Shown here in pieces: positions 17,009 to 25,047 of a stretch of 64,000 bases of DNA (positions within the stretch are counted from its first letter, which is position 1; each line of letters opens with the position of its first letter). A program made the position numbers and the translations under genes. The DNA comes from Pseudomonadota bacterium (lineage in GTDB: Bacteria > Pseudomonadota > Alphaproteobacteria > Micropepsales > Micropepsaceae). The notes beneath the pieces are model-generated. The model was not told where the DNA came from. It saw only the letters and a program-made list of their open reading frames with translations, and searched no databases. The stretch spans positions 372,001-436,000 of the forward strand of contig JAFEEQ010000011.1 in NCBI GenBank assembly GCA_018241025.1, in the 5' to 3' direction.

Positions 17009-17512
17009 CTATCGGCCGAAGATCATCGCGGCCCGCGATGCGAGCAGCCGGACGATCAGGCCGAAGGGATAGCCGGGCGACTGCGGCACGTCATTGGGAA
17101 GCACGGCGCCTTCCGGTTTGAACTTGGTGCACATCCGGAACTGCAGAGGCGGGAGCTCGCCGCGAAAACGCGCGCGATAGGCCGAGACCCAATGCGGGCC
17201 TTTGTCGAAATTCACGAACATGGCCGTGTTGCAGCAGGTCGCGACCACCCGGTTGGTGATCGATGTGTCCTTGAGCTTGTAGGGCTTCAGCATGTCCGCC
17301 CCCTTGGAGCAGGCGATGCGATCCTTTCGGTAGAGAATATAGGCCGTGCCGCCGTCGGGATCGCGCACCGCGCCGGCGTTCGGCAAGGCTTCGATCTGCG
17401 CCGCGCCCTTCTGGCAGTCGTCGCAATAGCAGACGCTGCTCACGATCGGCGGGCCTTTGGCCGTGACCTCGACGCGGCCGCAGGCACAGCCCGCGATCAG
17501 ATTGTCCGTCAT
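17009..17512 (-). CDS. GFA/CENP-V-like zinc-binding domain protein (DUF6151-like)
   Basis: A 167-residue protein with the GFA-type zinc cysteines: CACGRVEV near the N-terminus, then CYCDDCQKG and a downstream ATCCNTAMF. Enzymes of this fold include glutathione-dependent formaldehyde-activating proteins, but most relatives have no known substrate. The ATG overlaps the stop of the VOC gene (ATGA), so both are in one minus-strand operon divergent from the TetR gene. Detoxification is a reasonable guess only. Confidence 0.78.
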   Translation of the reverse strand: MTDNLIAGCACGRVEVTAKGPPIVSSVCYCDDCQKGAAQIEALPNAGAVRDPDGGTAYILYRKDRIACSKGADMLKPYKLKDTSITNRVVATCCNTAMFVNFDKGPHWVSAYRARFRGELPPLQFRMCTKFKPEGAVLPNDVPQSPGYPFGLIVRLLASRAAMIFGR

Positions 17513-17874
17513 GGGCTCGCCACCACCATGCGATTGCCCTCGCTGTCGCGAAACTCCGCGACGGTGCGGCCGGGCTGCCAGGGCGGGTTCATGGGCTCGG
17601 TGAGGATCTCGACGCCGCGCGATCTGAGCGCGTCGATGGTCGCCCCGACATCCGGCTCCACCAGCACCAACACCGGATCGTCCTGCGCGCCGCCATCCTT
17701 GCGGCGGACGAAATGCAGCGTCGTTTCGGCGCCGGCGAATTTCAGCTCGACCCAGCGCCAGCCATCCTTGCCCATCGGTTGATCGGCGACGGCACGGCAG
17801 CCGAAATGCTCTGCATAGAACGCCTTGGCGCGGTCCTGATCGGATACTGGAAGCTCGGCAAACTGGATGTGCAT
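17509..17874 (-). CDS. VOC-superfamily (glyoxalase/bleomycin-resistance-like) protein
   Basis: A 121-residue VOC protein made of paired beta-alpha-beta-beta-beta units. Visible are the opening IQFAELPVSDQDRAKAFYAE, the centre TTLHFVRR and the closing VAEFRDSEGNRMVVA. These proteins bind a metal or small molecule; this one's ligand is unknown. It heads the VOC-GFA operon. The 73 bp to the divergent TetR gene contain an inverted repeat, so TetR control of this operon is likely. Confidence 0.88.
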   Translation of the reverse strand: MHIQFAELPVSDQDRAKAFYAEHFGCRAVADQPMGKDGWRWVELKFAGAETTLHFVRRKDGGAQDDPVLVLVEPDVGATIDALRSRGVEILTEPMNPPWQPGRTVAEFRDSEGNRMVVASP

Positions 17875-17910
17875 AATCGGGCCTCAGGTTGCGTCTCGTG
17901 AAAATCAAAC

Positions 17911-17933
17911 TAGACTGTCCAGTACTATCAGTC
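17911..17933. promoter_or_regulatory. Probable TetR operator between VOC and TetR genes
   Basis: An imperfect dyad, TAGACTGTCCAGTACTA (17911-17927), overlaps a second inverted pair GACTG...CAGTC (17913-17933). It lies 15 bases before the TetR start and 37 bases from the VOC start, where a divergent autoregulatory operator is expected. Binding is inferred from position and symmetry. Confidence 0.5.
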
Positions 17934-17947
17934 AATCGGGAATCGGA

Positions 17948-18604
17948 ATGGCCAAAAAGCGGGTGGCAAACGTTACGGAAGAGCCCGAAGGGCAGGGGCG
18001 CTCAGCGCAGAAGCGGCGCGCGATCGTCGATGCCGCGACGCAGACCTTTCTGCAGAAGGGTTATCTGGCAACCAACATGGACGAGATCGCGGCGCTGGCA
18101 GCGGTGTCGAAGCAGACCGTCTACAAGAATTTTCCCGGCAAGGAGGCGCTGTTCGTCGAGGTCGTGAACAACGTCACGAATCTGACCGGCAACCGCGTGC
18201 ACAACGAAATGCCGGACCTGGCGGAGGGTGAAGATGTCGGCGAATATCTTCGCCGCTATGCCGACCGCCAGCTCGCCATCGTGCTGACGCCGCGCGTGAT
18301 GCAGCTGCGCCGCCTCGTCATCGGCGAGGTCGATCGCTTTCCGGATCTGGCGAAGGCTCTCTACGAGGGCGGGCCGAAGCGGGCCATGGCGATCTTCGCC
18401 GCGAAGCTCAAGAGCCTGTCCGATCGCGGCCTGCTCGCGATCGAAGATCCCGCCGCCGCGGCCTCCCAGTTCAACTGGCTGATCATGGGCGAGCCGTTGA
18501 ATCGCGTGATGCTGCTGGGCGATAGTGCGATACCCGACCGGGCGGCGCTCCGGCGCCATGCCGCGGCCGGCGTACGCGTGTTTCTTGCATCGTATGGCCG
18601 TTAG
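17948..18604 (+). CDS. TetR/AcrR-family transcriptional regulator
   Basis: A 218-residue repressor-type regulator. The N-terminal helix-turn-helix is clear (RAIVDAATQTFLQKGYLATNMDEIAALAAVSKQTVYKNFPGKE, in two pieces across residues 25-70). The C-terminal ligand-binding part has the AefR-like FDNRQ of many TetR proteins only loosely. I start at ATG 17948, because the upstream extension to 17867 would overlap the VOC promoter region. It is divergent from the VOC-GFA operon and partly overlaps the reading frame upstream of the GST gene. It probably controls VOC-GFA, and perhaps the GST gene downstream. Confidence 0.9.
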   Translation: MAKKRVANVTEEPEGQGRSAQKRRAIVDAATQTFLQKGYLATNMDEIAALAAVSKQTVYKNFPGKEALFVEVVNNVTNLTGNRVHNEMPDLAEGEDVGEYLRRYADRQLAIVLTPRVMQLRRLVIGEVDRFPDLAKALYEGGPKRAMAIFAAKLKSLSDRGLLAIEDPAAAASQFNWLIMGEPLNRVMLLGDSAIPDRAALRRHAAAGVRVFLASYGR

Positions 18605-18635
18605 TCATGCGGTGCCGATATTGGCGGAGAACGGA

Positions 18636-19286
18636 ATGATCACGGTCTGGGGCGAAGGCAGAGGCATCCGCGTCGTCTGGCTGCTGGAGGAGATGGGGCT
18701 GCCCTACCGTTTGCGGGATGTGAACCTGCTCGAGGACATTTCGAAAGACACTGAGTTTCTGGCCATCAATCCCTGCGGCTTCATCCCGGCGCTGCAGGAC
18801 GGCGACATGGTCATGGTCGAATCCATCGCGATCATGGAATATCTGCTCGGCCGTTATGGCCGTCAGTCGAAGAGCGCGCTCGCGCCGGCGCCCGATGCGC
18901 CGAATTTCGGCCTCTATCAGCAGTTCCTGCATCTCGGCGAAGCCGGCCTCGCCGGCATGCTCTATTTCCACGTCATCACGAAGAACATCGCGCCGGAAGC
19001 GGAGCGCAACAACTGGACGGCGCGGGAGTCGGTCGAGATATTTCGGAACCGGCTCCAGCTCGTTTCGCGCCAACTGGCGCTGGCGCCTTACATGGCCGGC
19101 GAATATTTCACCGCTGCCGACATTTCGGTCACCTATGCGTTGACCTTTGCTCAGGCGGCGGGAGGGCTGACGCTCGGCAAAGACGAGCGGAACTATTGGG
19201 AGCGCATGACCGCCCGCGACGGCTACAAGCGCGCGCTTTCATCCTGCCATGCGACGCGGAACTGGCTCGCAAAGGCACTGTCCTAG
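18636..19286 (+). CDS. Glutathione S-transferase family protein
   Basis: A 216-residue GST. The thioredoxin-like N-terminal domain begins ITVWGEGRGIRVVWLLEEMGLPY and has the cis-Pro and ESIAIMEYL glutathione-binding segment. The helical C-terminal domain ends ERMTARDGYKRAL. I chose ATG 18636, with GGAG 7 bases upstream, rather than the longer frame overlapping the TetR gene. It would conjugate or reduce electrophiles with glutathione. Its position right after the TetR gene suggests joint control with VOC-GFA as a small detoxification set. Confidence 0.9.
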   Translation: MITVWGEGRGIRVVWLLEEMGLPYRLRDVNLLEDISKDTEFLAINPCGFIPALQDGDMVMVESIAIMEYLLGRYGRQSKSALAPAPDAPNFGLYQQFLHLGEAGLAGMLYFHVITKNIAPEAERNNWTARESVEIFRNRLQLVSRQLALAPYMAGEYFTAADISVTYALTFAQAAGGLTLGKDERNYWERMTARDGYKRALSSCHATRNWLAKALS

Positions 19287-19388
19287 AATCATTCCAATTG
19301 ACCGCGCGCGCTGCGGCTGCGATCCTCACCAATATTGGTTTCGGCGTGCGTCCGAAACGCCGCCGGTCGTTTTGGAGCCCATTGCATC

Positions 19389-20732
19389 ATGGCTGAGCGG
19401 GAGCTCGAGGCGGAGCGCAGCGCCCATCTGGCAGCCATCGTCGACAATTCTTTCGATGCGATCGTGTCGAAGGATCTGAACGGCGTCGTCCGCAGCTGGA
19501 ACAAGGCGGCGGAGCGGATTTTCGGCTGGTCGGCCGACGAGATCGTCGGCAATTCAATTCGCCTGCTCATTCCCGAGGATCGCGGCGAAGAGGAGGACAG
19601 GATTCTTGCCAAAGTCCGCGCCGGCGAACGGGTGCCGAAATTCGAGACCGTGCGGCGGCGCAAGGACGGCAGCCCCGTTCCGGTCGCGATCACCGTCTCG
19701 CCGCTTCTCGACGGAGCCGGAAAGATCATTGGTGCATCGAAGATCGCGCACGACATCTCGGAAATCGTCGATGCGCGCACGCAGCTTGAGGAAAGCGAGC
19801 GTCAATTTCGCATGCTCGCCAACAGCATCCCGCAGCTTGCCTGGATCGCCGACGGCGATGGATCGATATTCTGGTACAACGACCGCTGGTACGACTACAC
19901 GGGCACCACGCTCGACCAGATGTTCGGCTGGGGCTGGACCGCCGTTCACCATCCGGATCATGTCGAGCGCGTGAAGACGCGCATCCGGCACAGCTGGGAT
20001 ACCGGAGAGGTCTGGGAGGATACATTCCCGCTGCGCGGCCGCGACGGGCAGTACCGCTGGTTTCTCTCGCGCGCGATGCCGATGCGGGGCAGCGACGGGC
20101 GCCTCTGGCGCTGGTTCGGCACCAATACCGACATTACCGCACAGCGCGAGCACGAGCAGAAGATCGACCTGCTGATGGGCGAGGTGAGCCACCGTGCCAA
20201 GAACATGCTCGCGCTCGTCCAGGCGGTTGTGAACCGGACCGCCGATCCGAAATTCGCCGATACGCTCGGCGGCCGCCTGCAGGCGCTTGCGCGCAATCAG
20301 GATCTGCTGACGAGGCGGAGCTGGCTGGGCGTGCCGCTGGGCGAACTCATCGAGTCGCAGCTCGCCATCGTTGCCGATCTTCTGGGCTCGCGGATCACGC
20401 TTGCCGGCGCGCTCGATCTGGTGCTGGTGCCTTCGTCCGCGGAGACGATCGGCCTGGCGATCCACGAGCTCGCAACCAATGCCACCAAGTACGGCGCGCT
20501 CAGCGGAGCTGCCGGACAGCTCCGGATCGTCTGCGCCGTCGACGCCGACGATCTCGTCATTTCCTGGGAGGAGAGCGACGGGCCGACGGTGGCGGCGCCG
20601 GTCCATCGCGGCTTCGGCACCGTGATGATCGACCAGAATCCGCGCCTGTCGCTCGGCGCGAAGGTCGAATACGGCTATCCGGCGGGCGGCTTCCACTGGC
20701 GCATGACCGCAGCGCTGGCGCACATCACCTAG
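19389..20732 (+). CDS. PAS-PAS sensor histidine kinase, HWE family
   Basis: Cytoplasmic sensor kinase of 447 residues. A first PAS domain (about 12-135, DNSFDAIVSKDLNGVVRSWN in its core) and a second PAS/PAC domain (about 140-265, IPQLAWIADGDGSIFWYN) precede the kinase core. The phospho-acceptor is in EVSHRAKNMLALVQA, the HWE/HisKA_2 type, and the ATP lid has HELATNATKYGAL. No transmembrane segment is present. HWE kinases in alphaproteobacteria often respond to light or general stress; no flavin Cys motif (NCRFLQ) is seen in these PAS domains, so light sensing is not supported. No response regulator is adjacent. Confidence 0.92.
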   Translation: MAERELEAERSAHLAAIVDNSFDAIVSKDLNGVVRSWNKAAERIFGWSADEIVGNSIRLLIPEDRGEEEDRILAKVRAGERVPKFETVRRRKDGSPVPVAITVSPLLDGAGKIIGASKIAHDISEIVDARTQLEESERQFRMLANSIPQLAWIADGDGSIFWYNDRWYDYTGTTLDQMFGWGWTAVHHPDHVERVKTRIRHSWDTGEVWEDTFPLRGRDGQYRWFLSRAMPMRGSDGRLWRWFGTNTDITAQREHEQKIDLLMGEVSHRAKNMLALVQAVVNRTADPKFADTLGGRLQALARNQDLLTRRSWLGVPLGELIESQLAIVADLLGSRITLAGALDLVLVPSSAETIGLAIHELATNATKYGALSGAAGQLRIVCAVDADDLVISWEESDGPTVAAPVHRGFGTVMIDQNPRLSLGAKVEYGYPAGGFHWRMTAALAHIT

Positions 20733-20829
20733 GCCGAGCCGGTTAGTCATTATAACAGTATAAAGTCTCATCTTTAATGGTATCGCCGGGATGGCGAGAC
20801 TGCGTGTGTCATCCCAGCGGAACACGCAC

Positions 20830-21732
20830 ATGAAAGTCTTCATCACCGGCGCGACCGGATTTATCGGAACGGCACTCACCAAGGATCTCGTCGCCCATGG
20901 CCACAGCGTGCTCGGCCTCGCACGCTCCGAAGAGGGCGCGCTGGCGCTGGGTGCTCTCGGCGCGGAGCCGCATCGCGGATCGCTGGAGGATCTCGAGCGC
21001 CTGAAGCGCGGCGTCACCCGTGCCGATGCCGTCGTCCATCTCGCCTTCAACCACGACTTCTCGACCTACATGAAGAACTGTGCGGACGATCGCACCGTGA
21101 TCGATGCGATCGGTTCGGTGCTCGGCGGCCGGCCGTTACTCGTCACCTCCGGCACCGGGATGGCGCGCTTCGAACCGGGACAGCCCGCGACGGAAGACGC
21201 ACCGGCGGCAAGCTCCGCCGTCATCCCGCGCGCCGCATCCGAAGAAGGTGCCAACGCAATCACCGCAAACGGCGGCAATGCCGGCATCGTCCGCCTGCCG
21301 CAGGTCCACGACACACGGCGCCAGGGTCTGGTCAGCTTCGTGATCCAGACCGCGCTCGAAAAGCGCGTGCTGGCCTATCTGGGCGACGGTGCAAACCGGT
21401 GGCCGGCGGCGCATGTCTCCGACGTTGCACGGCTTTATCGCCTGGCGATCGAGCGCGCCGAGAAGGGCGCGGTCTACAACGCGGTTGCAGAGGAGGGTGT
21501 CTCGATGCGGGCGATCGCCGACACGCTCGGCAACCGTCTCGGACTTCCGGTGAAGTCGATCACGCCGGACGAAGCGCCGGAATATTTCGGCGTGATGGCG
21601 ATGTTCGCGGCGATGGATTCGCCGGCTTCGAGTGCGATCACGCGCAAGAAGTTGGACTGGAACCCGACCGGGCCCGGCCTGCTCGCCGATCTCGAAAAGC
21701 TCGAGTTGCCGGAAACCATGGCTGCCACGTAG
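20830..21732 (+). CDS. NAD(P)-dependent epimerase/dehydratase family protein
   Basis: Extended SDR of 300 residues. The nucleotide-binding motif is GATGFIGTAL at residues 7-16. The middle has VVHLAFNHDF and VTSGTGMARF, but a canonical YxxxK is not obvious, as in the family of SDRs annotated near YfcH/3-beta-HSD-like proteins. I start at ATG 20830, where MKVFITG gives the usual N-terminus. The next gene, an XRE-type regulator, follows 25 bp downstream, so the two may be co-transcribed. Substrate unknown. Confidence 0.88.
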   Translation: MKVFITGATGFIGTALTKDLVAHGHSVLGLARSEEGALALGALGAEPHRGSLEDLERLKRGVTRADAVVHLAFNHDFSTYMKNCADDRTVIDAIGSVLGGRPLLVTSGTGMARFEPGQPATEDAPAASSAVIPRAASEEGANAITANGGNAGIVRLPQVHDTRRQGLVSFVIQTALEKRVLAYLGDGANRWPAAHVSDVARLYRLAIERAEKGAVYNAVAEEGVSMRAIADTLGNRLGLPVKSITPDEAPEYFGVMAMFAAMDSPASSAITRKKLDWNPTGPGLLADLEKLELPETMAAT

Positions 21733-21757
21733 CGGCAAACCGGCGTAGGATCGCGCG

Positions 21758-22603
21758 ATGTCCGACCTCGGCAGGTTCCTCAAGGATCGTCGCGCCCGTC
21801 TCGACCCGGCGGCGCTCGGCTTTTCGACCGCAAGGCGGCGCACGCCGGGACTGCGGCGCGAGGAAGTCGCCCAACGCGCGCATGTCAGCGCCACCTGGTA
21901 CACCTGGCTCGAGCAGGGGCGCGGCGGCGCGCCATCCGCCGATGTCCTCAACCGCATCGCGCGCGCGCTGATGCTGACCGAGGCCGAGCGCGAGCATCTG
22001 TTTCGCATCGGCCTCGGCCGCCCGCCCGACATCGCCTGGCGCGAGACCGAAGGCGTGACGCCGCGGCTGCAGCGCGTGCTCGACGCGCTCGCATTCAGTC
22101 CTGCACTGGTCCACACCCAGCTCTGGGACATCGTGGCGTGGAACCGGGCAGCCGCCGCGGTGCTGACGGATTACAGCGAACTTCCGCCCGGCGAGCGCAA
22201 TATCCTGCGCCTGATCTTTACCCGCCCGGCGGCGCAGAAAGTGCAGGAGCACTGGAAGAGCGTCGCGCGCTTCGTCGTATCCGGTTTCCGCGCAACGGTG
22301 GCGGGTGCGCTCACGCTGCCGGCGGTGCGCAACTTCGTCGACGACATGTGCCGCATCAGCCCGGAGTTCGAGGCCTTGTGGCGCTCGAACGAAGTGGCCT
22401 TCCACAACGAAGGCACCAAGCAGATCCATCACCCGAAGGCCGGGCTGATCACGATGGATTTCTCGTCCTTCTCCGTAGACGGCCGGCCGGACCTCTGCAT
22501 GGTGGTCTACAATCCGGAGACCGAAAAGGACGCCGCCCGCGTCCGCTCGCTGATCGCGGCCAAATCCAAACCGAAAAAAACGCCGCCCCGGCGAAAGCGC
22601 TGA
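21758..22603 (+). CDS. XRE-family regulator with MmyB-like ligand-binding domain
   Basis: A 281-residue regulator. The helix-turn-helix (about 5-70) shows the family text RRTPGLRREEVAQRAHVSATWYTWLEQGR. The C-terminal PAS-like MmyB domain (about 100-265) has NRAAAAVLTDYSELPPGERN and the closing MVVYNPE. MmyB-type domains bind fatty-acid-like ligands in some members. The tail is Lys/Arg-rich (KPKKTPPRRKR). Such regulators commonly control an adjacent SDR gene; the epimerase gene 25 bp upstream is the likely target. Confidence 0.9.
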   Translation: MSDLGRFLKDRRARLDPAALGFSTARRRTPGLRREEVAQRAHVSATWYTWLEQGRGGAPSADVLNRIARALMLTEAEREHLFRIGLGRPPDIAWRETEGVTPRLQRVLDALAFSPALVHTQLWDIVAWNRAAAAVLTDYSELPPGERNILRLIFTRPAAQKVQEHWKSVARFVVSGFRATVAGALTLPAVRNFVDDMCRISPEFEALWRSNEVAFHNEGTKQIHHPKAGLITMDFSSFSVDGRPDLCMVVYNPETEKDAARVRSLIAAKSKPKKTPPRRKR

Positions 22604-22606
22604 CGT

Positions 22607-23032
22607 TCAGCGGTCGCGCAGCCTGGGCACGCCGGTGCGCGGATCGACCAGCGTCACATTCTCCGCCGCCTGGATCCGCCATGCGCCGCCGCGCCGGGTG
22701 ACGACGATGAGAAGCAGCGTATCGGTGACATGCGGCCCGGCGGGATGCGCCTTGCCGGTCGTCAGCCGCGACCAGACATGCAGGATGGCGGCATCCTCGC
22801 CGATCGGGTCGACATTGGGCGGATCGCAGACGAGCGTCGAGTCGCTGTAGATCGTCTCGTGGATGGTGCGATGGCCGGCGACGATCGCATCGACACCGCG
22901 CCAATAGGTGCCGAAGCGGTTCACGAAGCTCGCATCGGGATGGAACAGCGCGGCAAAGGCCGTCATGTCATGCGCGTTCCAGGCGGCTTCGAACAGACGC
23001 GGGATGTCGGCGGCGGTCGACGCTGCGTGCAT
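22607..23032 (-). CDS. SnoaL-like/NTF2-fold protein (SgcJ/EcaC-type)
   Basis: A 141-residue protein of the cone-shaped NTF2 fold. The opening LFEAAWNAHDMTAFAALFHPDASFVN and the RIQAAENVTLVDPRTG ending are typical of the SgcJ/EcaC group, which includes small isomerases, cyclases and non-catalytic binders. The ATG start at 23032 has no unusual features. It converges with the XRE regulator gene, leaving 3 bp between stops. Role unknown. Confidence 0.85.
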   Translation of the reverse strand: MHAASTAADIPRLFEAAWNAHDMTAFAALFHPDASFVNRFGTYWRGVDAIVAGHRTIHETIYSDSTLVCDPPNVDPIGEDAAILHVWSRLTTGKAHPAGPHVTDTLLLIVVTRRGGAWRIQAAENVTLVDPRTGVPRLRDR

Positions 23033-23081
23033 GGGCTGTCCTCGTTCGGCTGTGCGAGAAAATCGGGCGGCGTCGAGGCTG

Positions 23082-24305
23082 TCAATCGCGCGCGGCAGGA
23101 GCCGCCGAACGTCCGGTGGGAAATCCGTAAAGCAGGCGGAGCCAGCGAAGCGGCTTGCCGCGCAGCCCGGCCCATCTCGTCCGCAGATAGCCGGCGAAGG
23201 AATGATCGTCGAACTCCCTTCGGCTGAGCAGCGCGCGCTGGTTATCGACGATGAGGATATCGCGCCGGTGCAGCACGACGGTGTGAAAGGCCTGGCTGTC
23301 GGCCGCCTCGCGCAATGCGCGCCGCAGGGCAAGAAAATGCGTCGTCCATGTCGCGTCGATGCCCCAGACGCGCGCCGGATCGAGCGACATCAGATAGTCG
23401 AGCGGCCCGGTTTTGAGCGGATCTTTCATCAGCACGGGCCCTTGCGCGGCGGGATCGAACGGAAAGAGGTCGGCGCGCGGGCCGCTCTTGATGTAGCCCT
23501 CCTGGCAAAGAGCGGCGATGGTCTCGCCGCGGGTCTCTTCCTTGAGGCGCGAGAGCACCTCCTGCACCGGAAGCACGAAGATCGGGATGCGCCGAATGTT
23601 GGTGAGGCAGGTGACGACCTTGAACGAACAGGTCAGCGGCGCATCCTGGCTGCGCTTCGGATAGGGCAACTGGTATTCGGTCGTGCTTTGATGAAACCGG
23701 AGCGCCATGTCGCGCGACTGCCGATCGGGCAATTGCGGCTCGAACGGCTCCTCGACCATGTTGCGCGCGAGGCGCGAATTGGCCGAGCGGCGCCGGCTTC
23801 GGAAATCGACCTGCGCGCCGAGCATCCAGAGCAGGCTGCCGGCCAGCGTATCGATGCGGCGCTTGCGCCGCTCCAGTCGTGTCAAATCCGGCGCGGTATC
23901 GTCCTCCGCGGTGTCGGACACCTTGCCGCGTCCCGGATGGGCCTTGCGCGCGAAGTCGATATCGTCGCCCGGATAGGACCAGTTCACATGCGCCGCATTG
24001 CGGATAACGAGATAGGGCGCCGATTTCGCCGAACGGAGCCGTTCAAGGGCGGCCATTACATGGCGCGGCAGCGCGTGGGCGAGATCTTCAGCGACGTCCG
24101 GAACGATCGAATCCTTGTGCTGCGCGAAGATCCAGTCGCGATGCCGTTTTCGCGGGAGCGGGAAGTTCAGGGAGTACTGATTGTAGAAACGCCGTATCGC
24201 GCGTGCCGTCCAGAAGCGCGTCGAGGCGCCGACGCGCACTTCGTTGATCTGGCCCTGCTGCCCGTGATCCACGCGATCCCCCACCTGGGCGGGACGATAC
24301 AACAA
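23082..24305 (-). CDS. TauD/TfdA (clavaminate-synthase-like) fold protein, possibly inactive
   Basis: A 407-residue protein. The C-terminal RRDILIVDNQRALLSRREF resembles the GDxLxxDNRRxxHxR block of TauD/clavaminate-synthase enzymes, and SAPYLVIRN near residue 95 resembles their opening strand. The position that should carry the distal iron His (DNRRxxH) is Leu here (DNQRALL). A proximal HxE/D is not convincing either; RFHQSTTE is the nearest candidate. The middle holds a Lys/Arg-rich insert (ERRKRR). The start is uncertain: TTG 24305 or a GTG about 12 codons further in. It may be a non-catalytic relative. Assignment is moderate. Confidence 0.55.
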   Translation of the reverse strand: MLYRPAQVGDRVDHGQQGQINEVRVGASTRFWTARAIRRFYNQYSLNFPLPRKRHRDWIFAQHKDSIVPDVAEDLAHALPRHVMAALERLRSAKSAPYLVIRNAAHVNWSYPGDDIDFARKAHPGRGKVSDTAEDDTAPDLTRLERRKRRIDTLAGSLLWMLGAQVDFRSRRRSANSRLARNMVEEPFEPQLPDRQSRDMALRFHQSTTEYQLPYPKRSQDAPLTCSFKVVTCLTNIRRIPIFVLPVQEVLSRLKEETRGETIAALCQEGYIKSGPRADLFPFDPAAQGPVLMKDPLKTGPLDYLMSLDPARVWGIDATWTTHFLALRRALREAADSQAFHTVVLHRRDILIVDNQRALLSRREFDDHSFAGYLRTRWAGLRGKPLRWLRLLYGFPTGRSAAPAARD

Positions 24306-24342
24306 CCGGCACGGGAAATTGTGACATCAATGCCACTTGCGC

Positions 24343-24927
24343 TCAGGCTTCGCCGCCCAGCTTCCAGTCGCTTTGCGGCAGCCGCCAGTAGATCCGGTCC
24401 TTGCGCGCCAGCATGGCGTGGCCGACGAGTTCGCGGCGCAGCGTCGCGCTGTCCCAATGATGGCGCTGGATCGCTTCGTTGACCTCTCTCTCCGAGTAGC
24501 GCGTGCCTTCGGCGAAGTCGCGCATCAGCCAGCGCAGCACCGCACCGCGCTTCTTGCGGCTGGCCGGCAGCTGGCTGAGCTTGCCGTCGGCATCGACGAA
24601 GGCCTTCAGGACTTTGGTGTCGAAATCGTCGGCCGGCTTCGGCTGGCTCTTGCGGACGCGCTCCGCCTCCGGCTGGAGCACAAGCTTCGACATGCGCTCG
24701 AGCGCGTCGCGGTCGAGCGCATGCCAGCGCGTCGTGCCCTCGGCCCGCGCGGTGACGATGCCCTGCCGCTTCAGGAGCGCGAGATGGTGCGAGACCGTCG
24801 GCTCGCTGAGTTTCAGCGCAGCGGCGATCTCCTGCACGCTCTTCTCGCCCTGGGCGAGCAGGCCGACGATGGCGAGGCGGCTCTCATGCGCCATCGCCTT
24901 GAAGAATTCGAGCAGGGTTTCGGTCAT
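24343..24927 (-). CDS. ArsR-family regulator with DUF2087 C-terminal domain
   Basis: A 194-residue regulator. The winged helix-turn-helix (about 5-80) reads SVQEIAAALKLSEPTVSHHLALLKRQGIV in two adjoining parts. The C-terminal DUF2087 domain (about 100-190) shows RGAVLRWLMRDFAEGTRYSEREVN and the closing RDRIYWRLPQ-type segment. No metal-binding Cys pair of ArsR proper is present. Two palindromes upstream of its ATG are probable autoregulatory sites. The TauD-like gene lies 37 bp downstream on the same strand and may be co-transcribed. Confidence 0.92.
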   Translation of the reverse strand: MTETLLEFFKAMAHESRLAIVGLLAQGEKSVQEIAAALKLSEPTVSHHLALLKRQGIVTARAEGTTRWHALDRDALERMSKLVLQPEAERVRKSQPKPADDFDTKVLKAFVDADGKLSQLPASRKKRGAVLRWLMRDFAEGTRYSEREVNEAIQRHHWDSATLRRELVGHAMLARKDRIYWRLPQSDWKLGGEA

Positions 24928-24943
24928 GGCTGTATCGACAACT

Positions 24944-24970
24944 ATCTAATTAGATAATCTTCTAATTAGA
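24944..24970. promoter_or_regulatory. Twin palindromic operator for the ArsR-type regulator
   Basis: The perfect 10-bp palindrome TCTAATTAGA occurs twice, at 24945-24954 and 24961-24970, 16 bp start to start. The first is extended to a 12-bp palindrome ATCTAATTAGAT. They lie 17-43 bases before the regulator's ATG in an AT-rich patch of otherwise GC-rich DNA. The 16-bp phasing would place dimers about 1.5 helical turns apart. Confidence 0.8.
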
Positions 24971-25047
24971 CTCACATCGAATTTCAAGGCCGCGATTGCA
25001 GGCCGCGGGCGAGGCTGCTCCAGTGACGGGGGTATTGGGGGCAGGGC

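Noticed and set aside
19389-20732. LOV light-sensor reading of the PAS-HWE kinase
   Set aside because: Neither PAS domain has the flavin-binding Cys motif.
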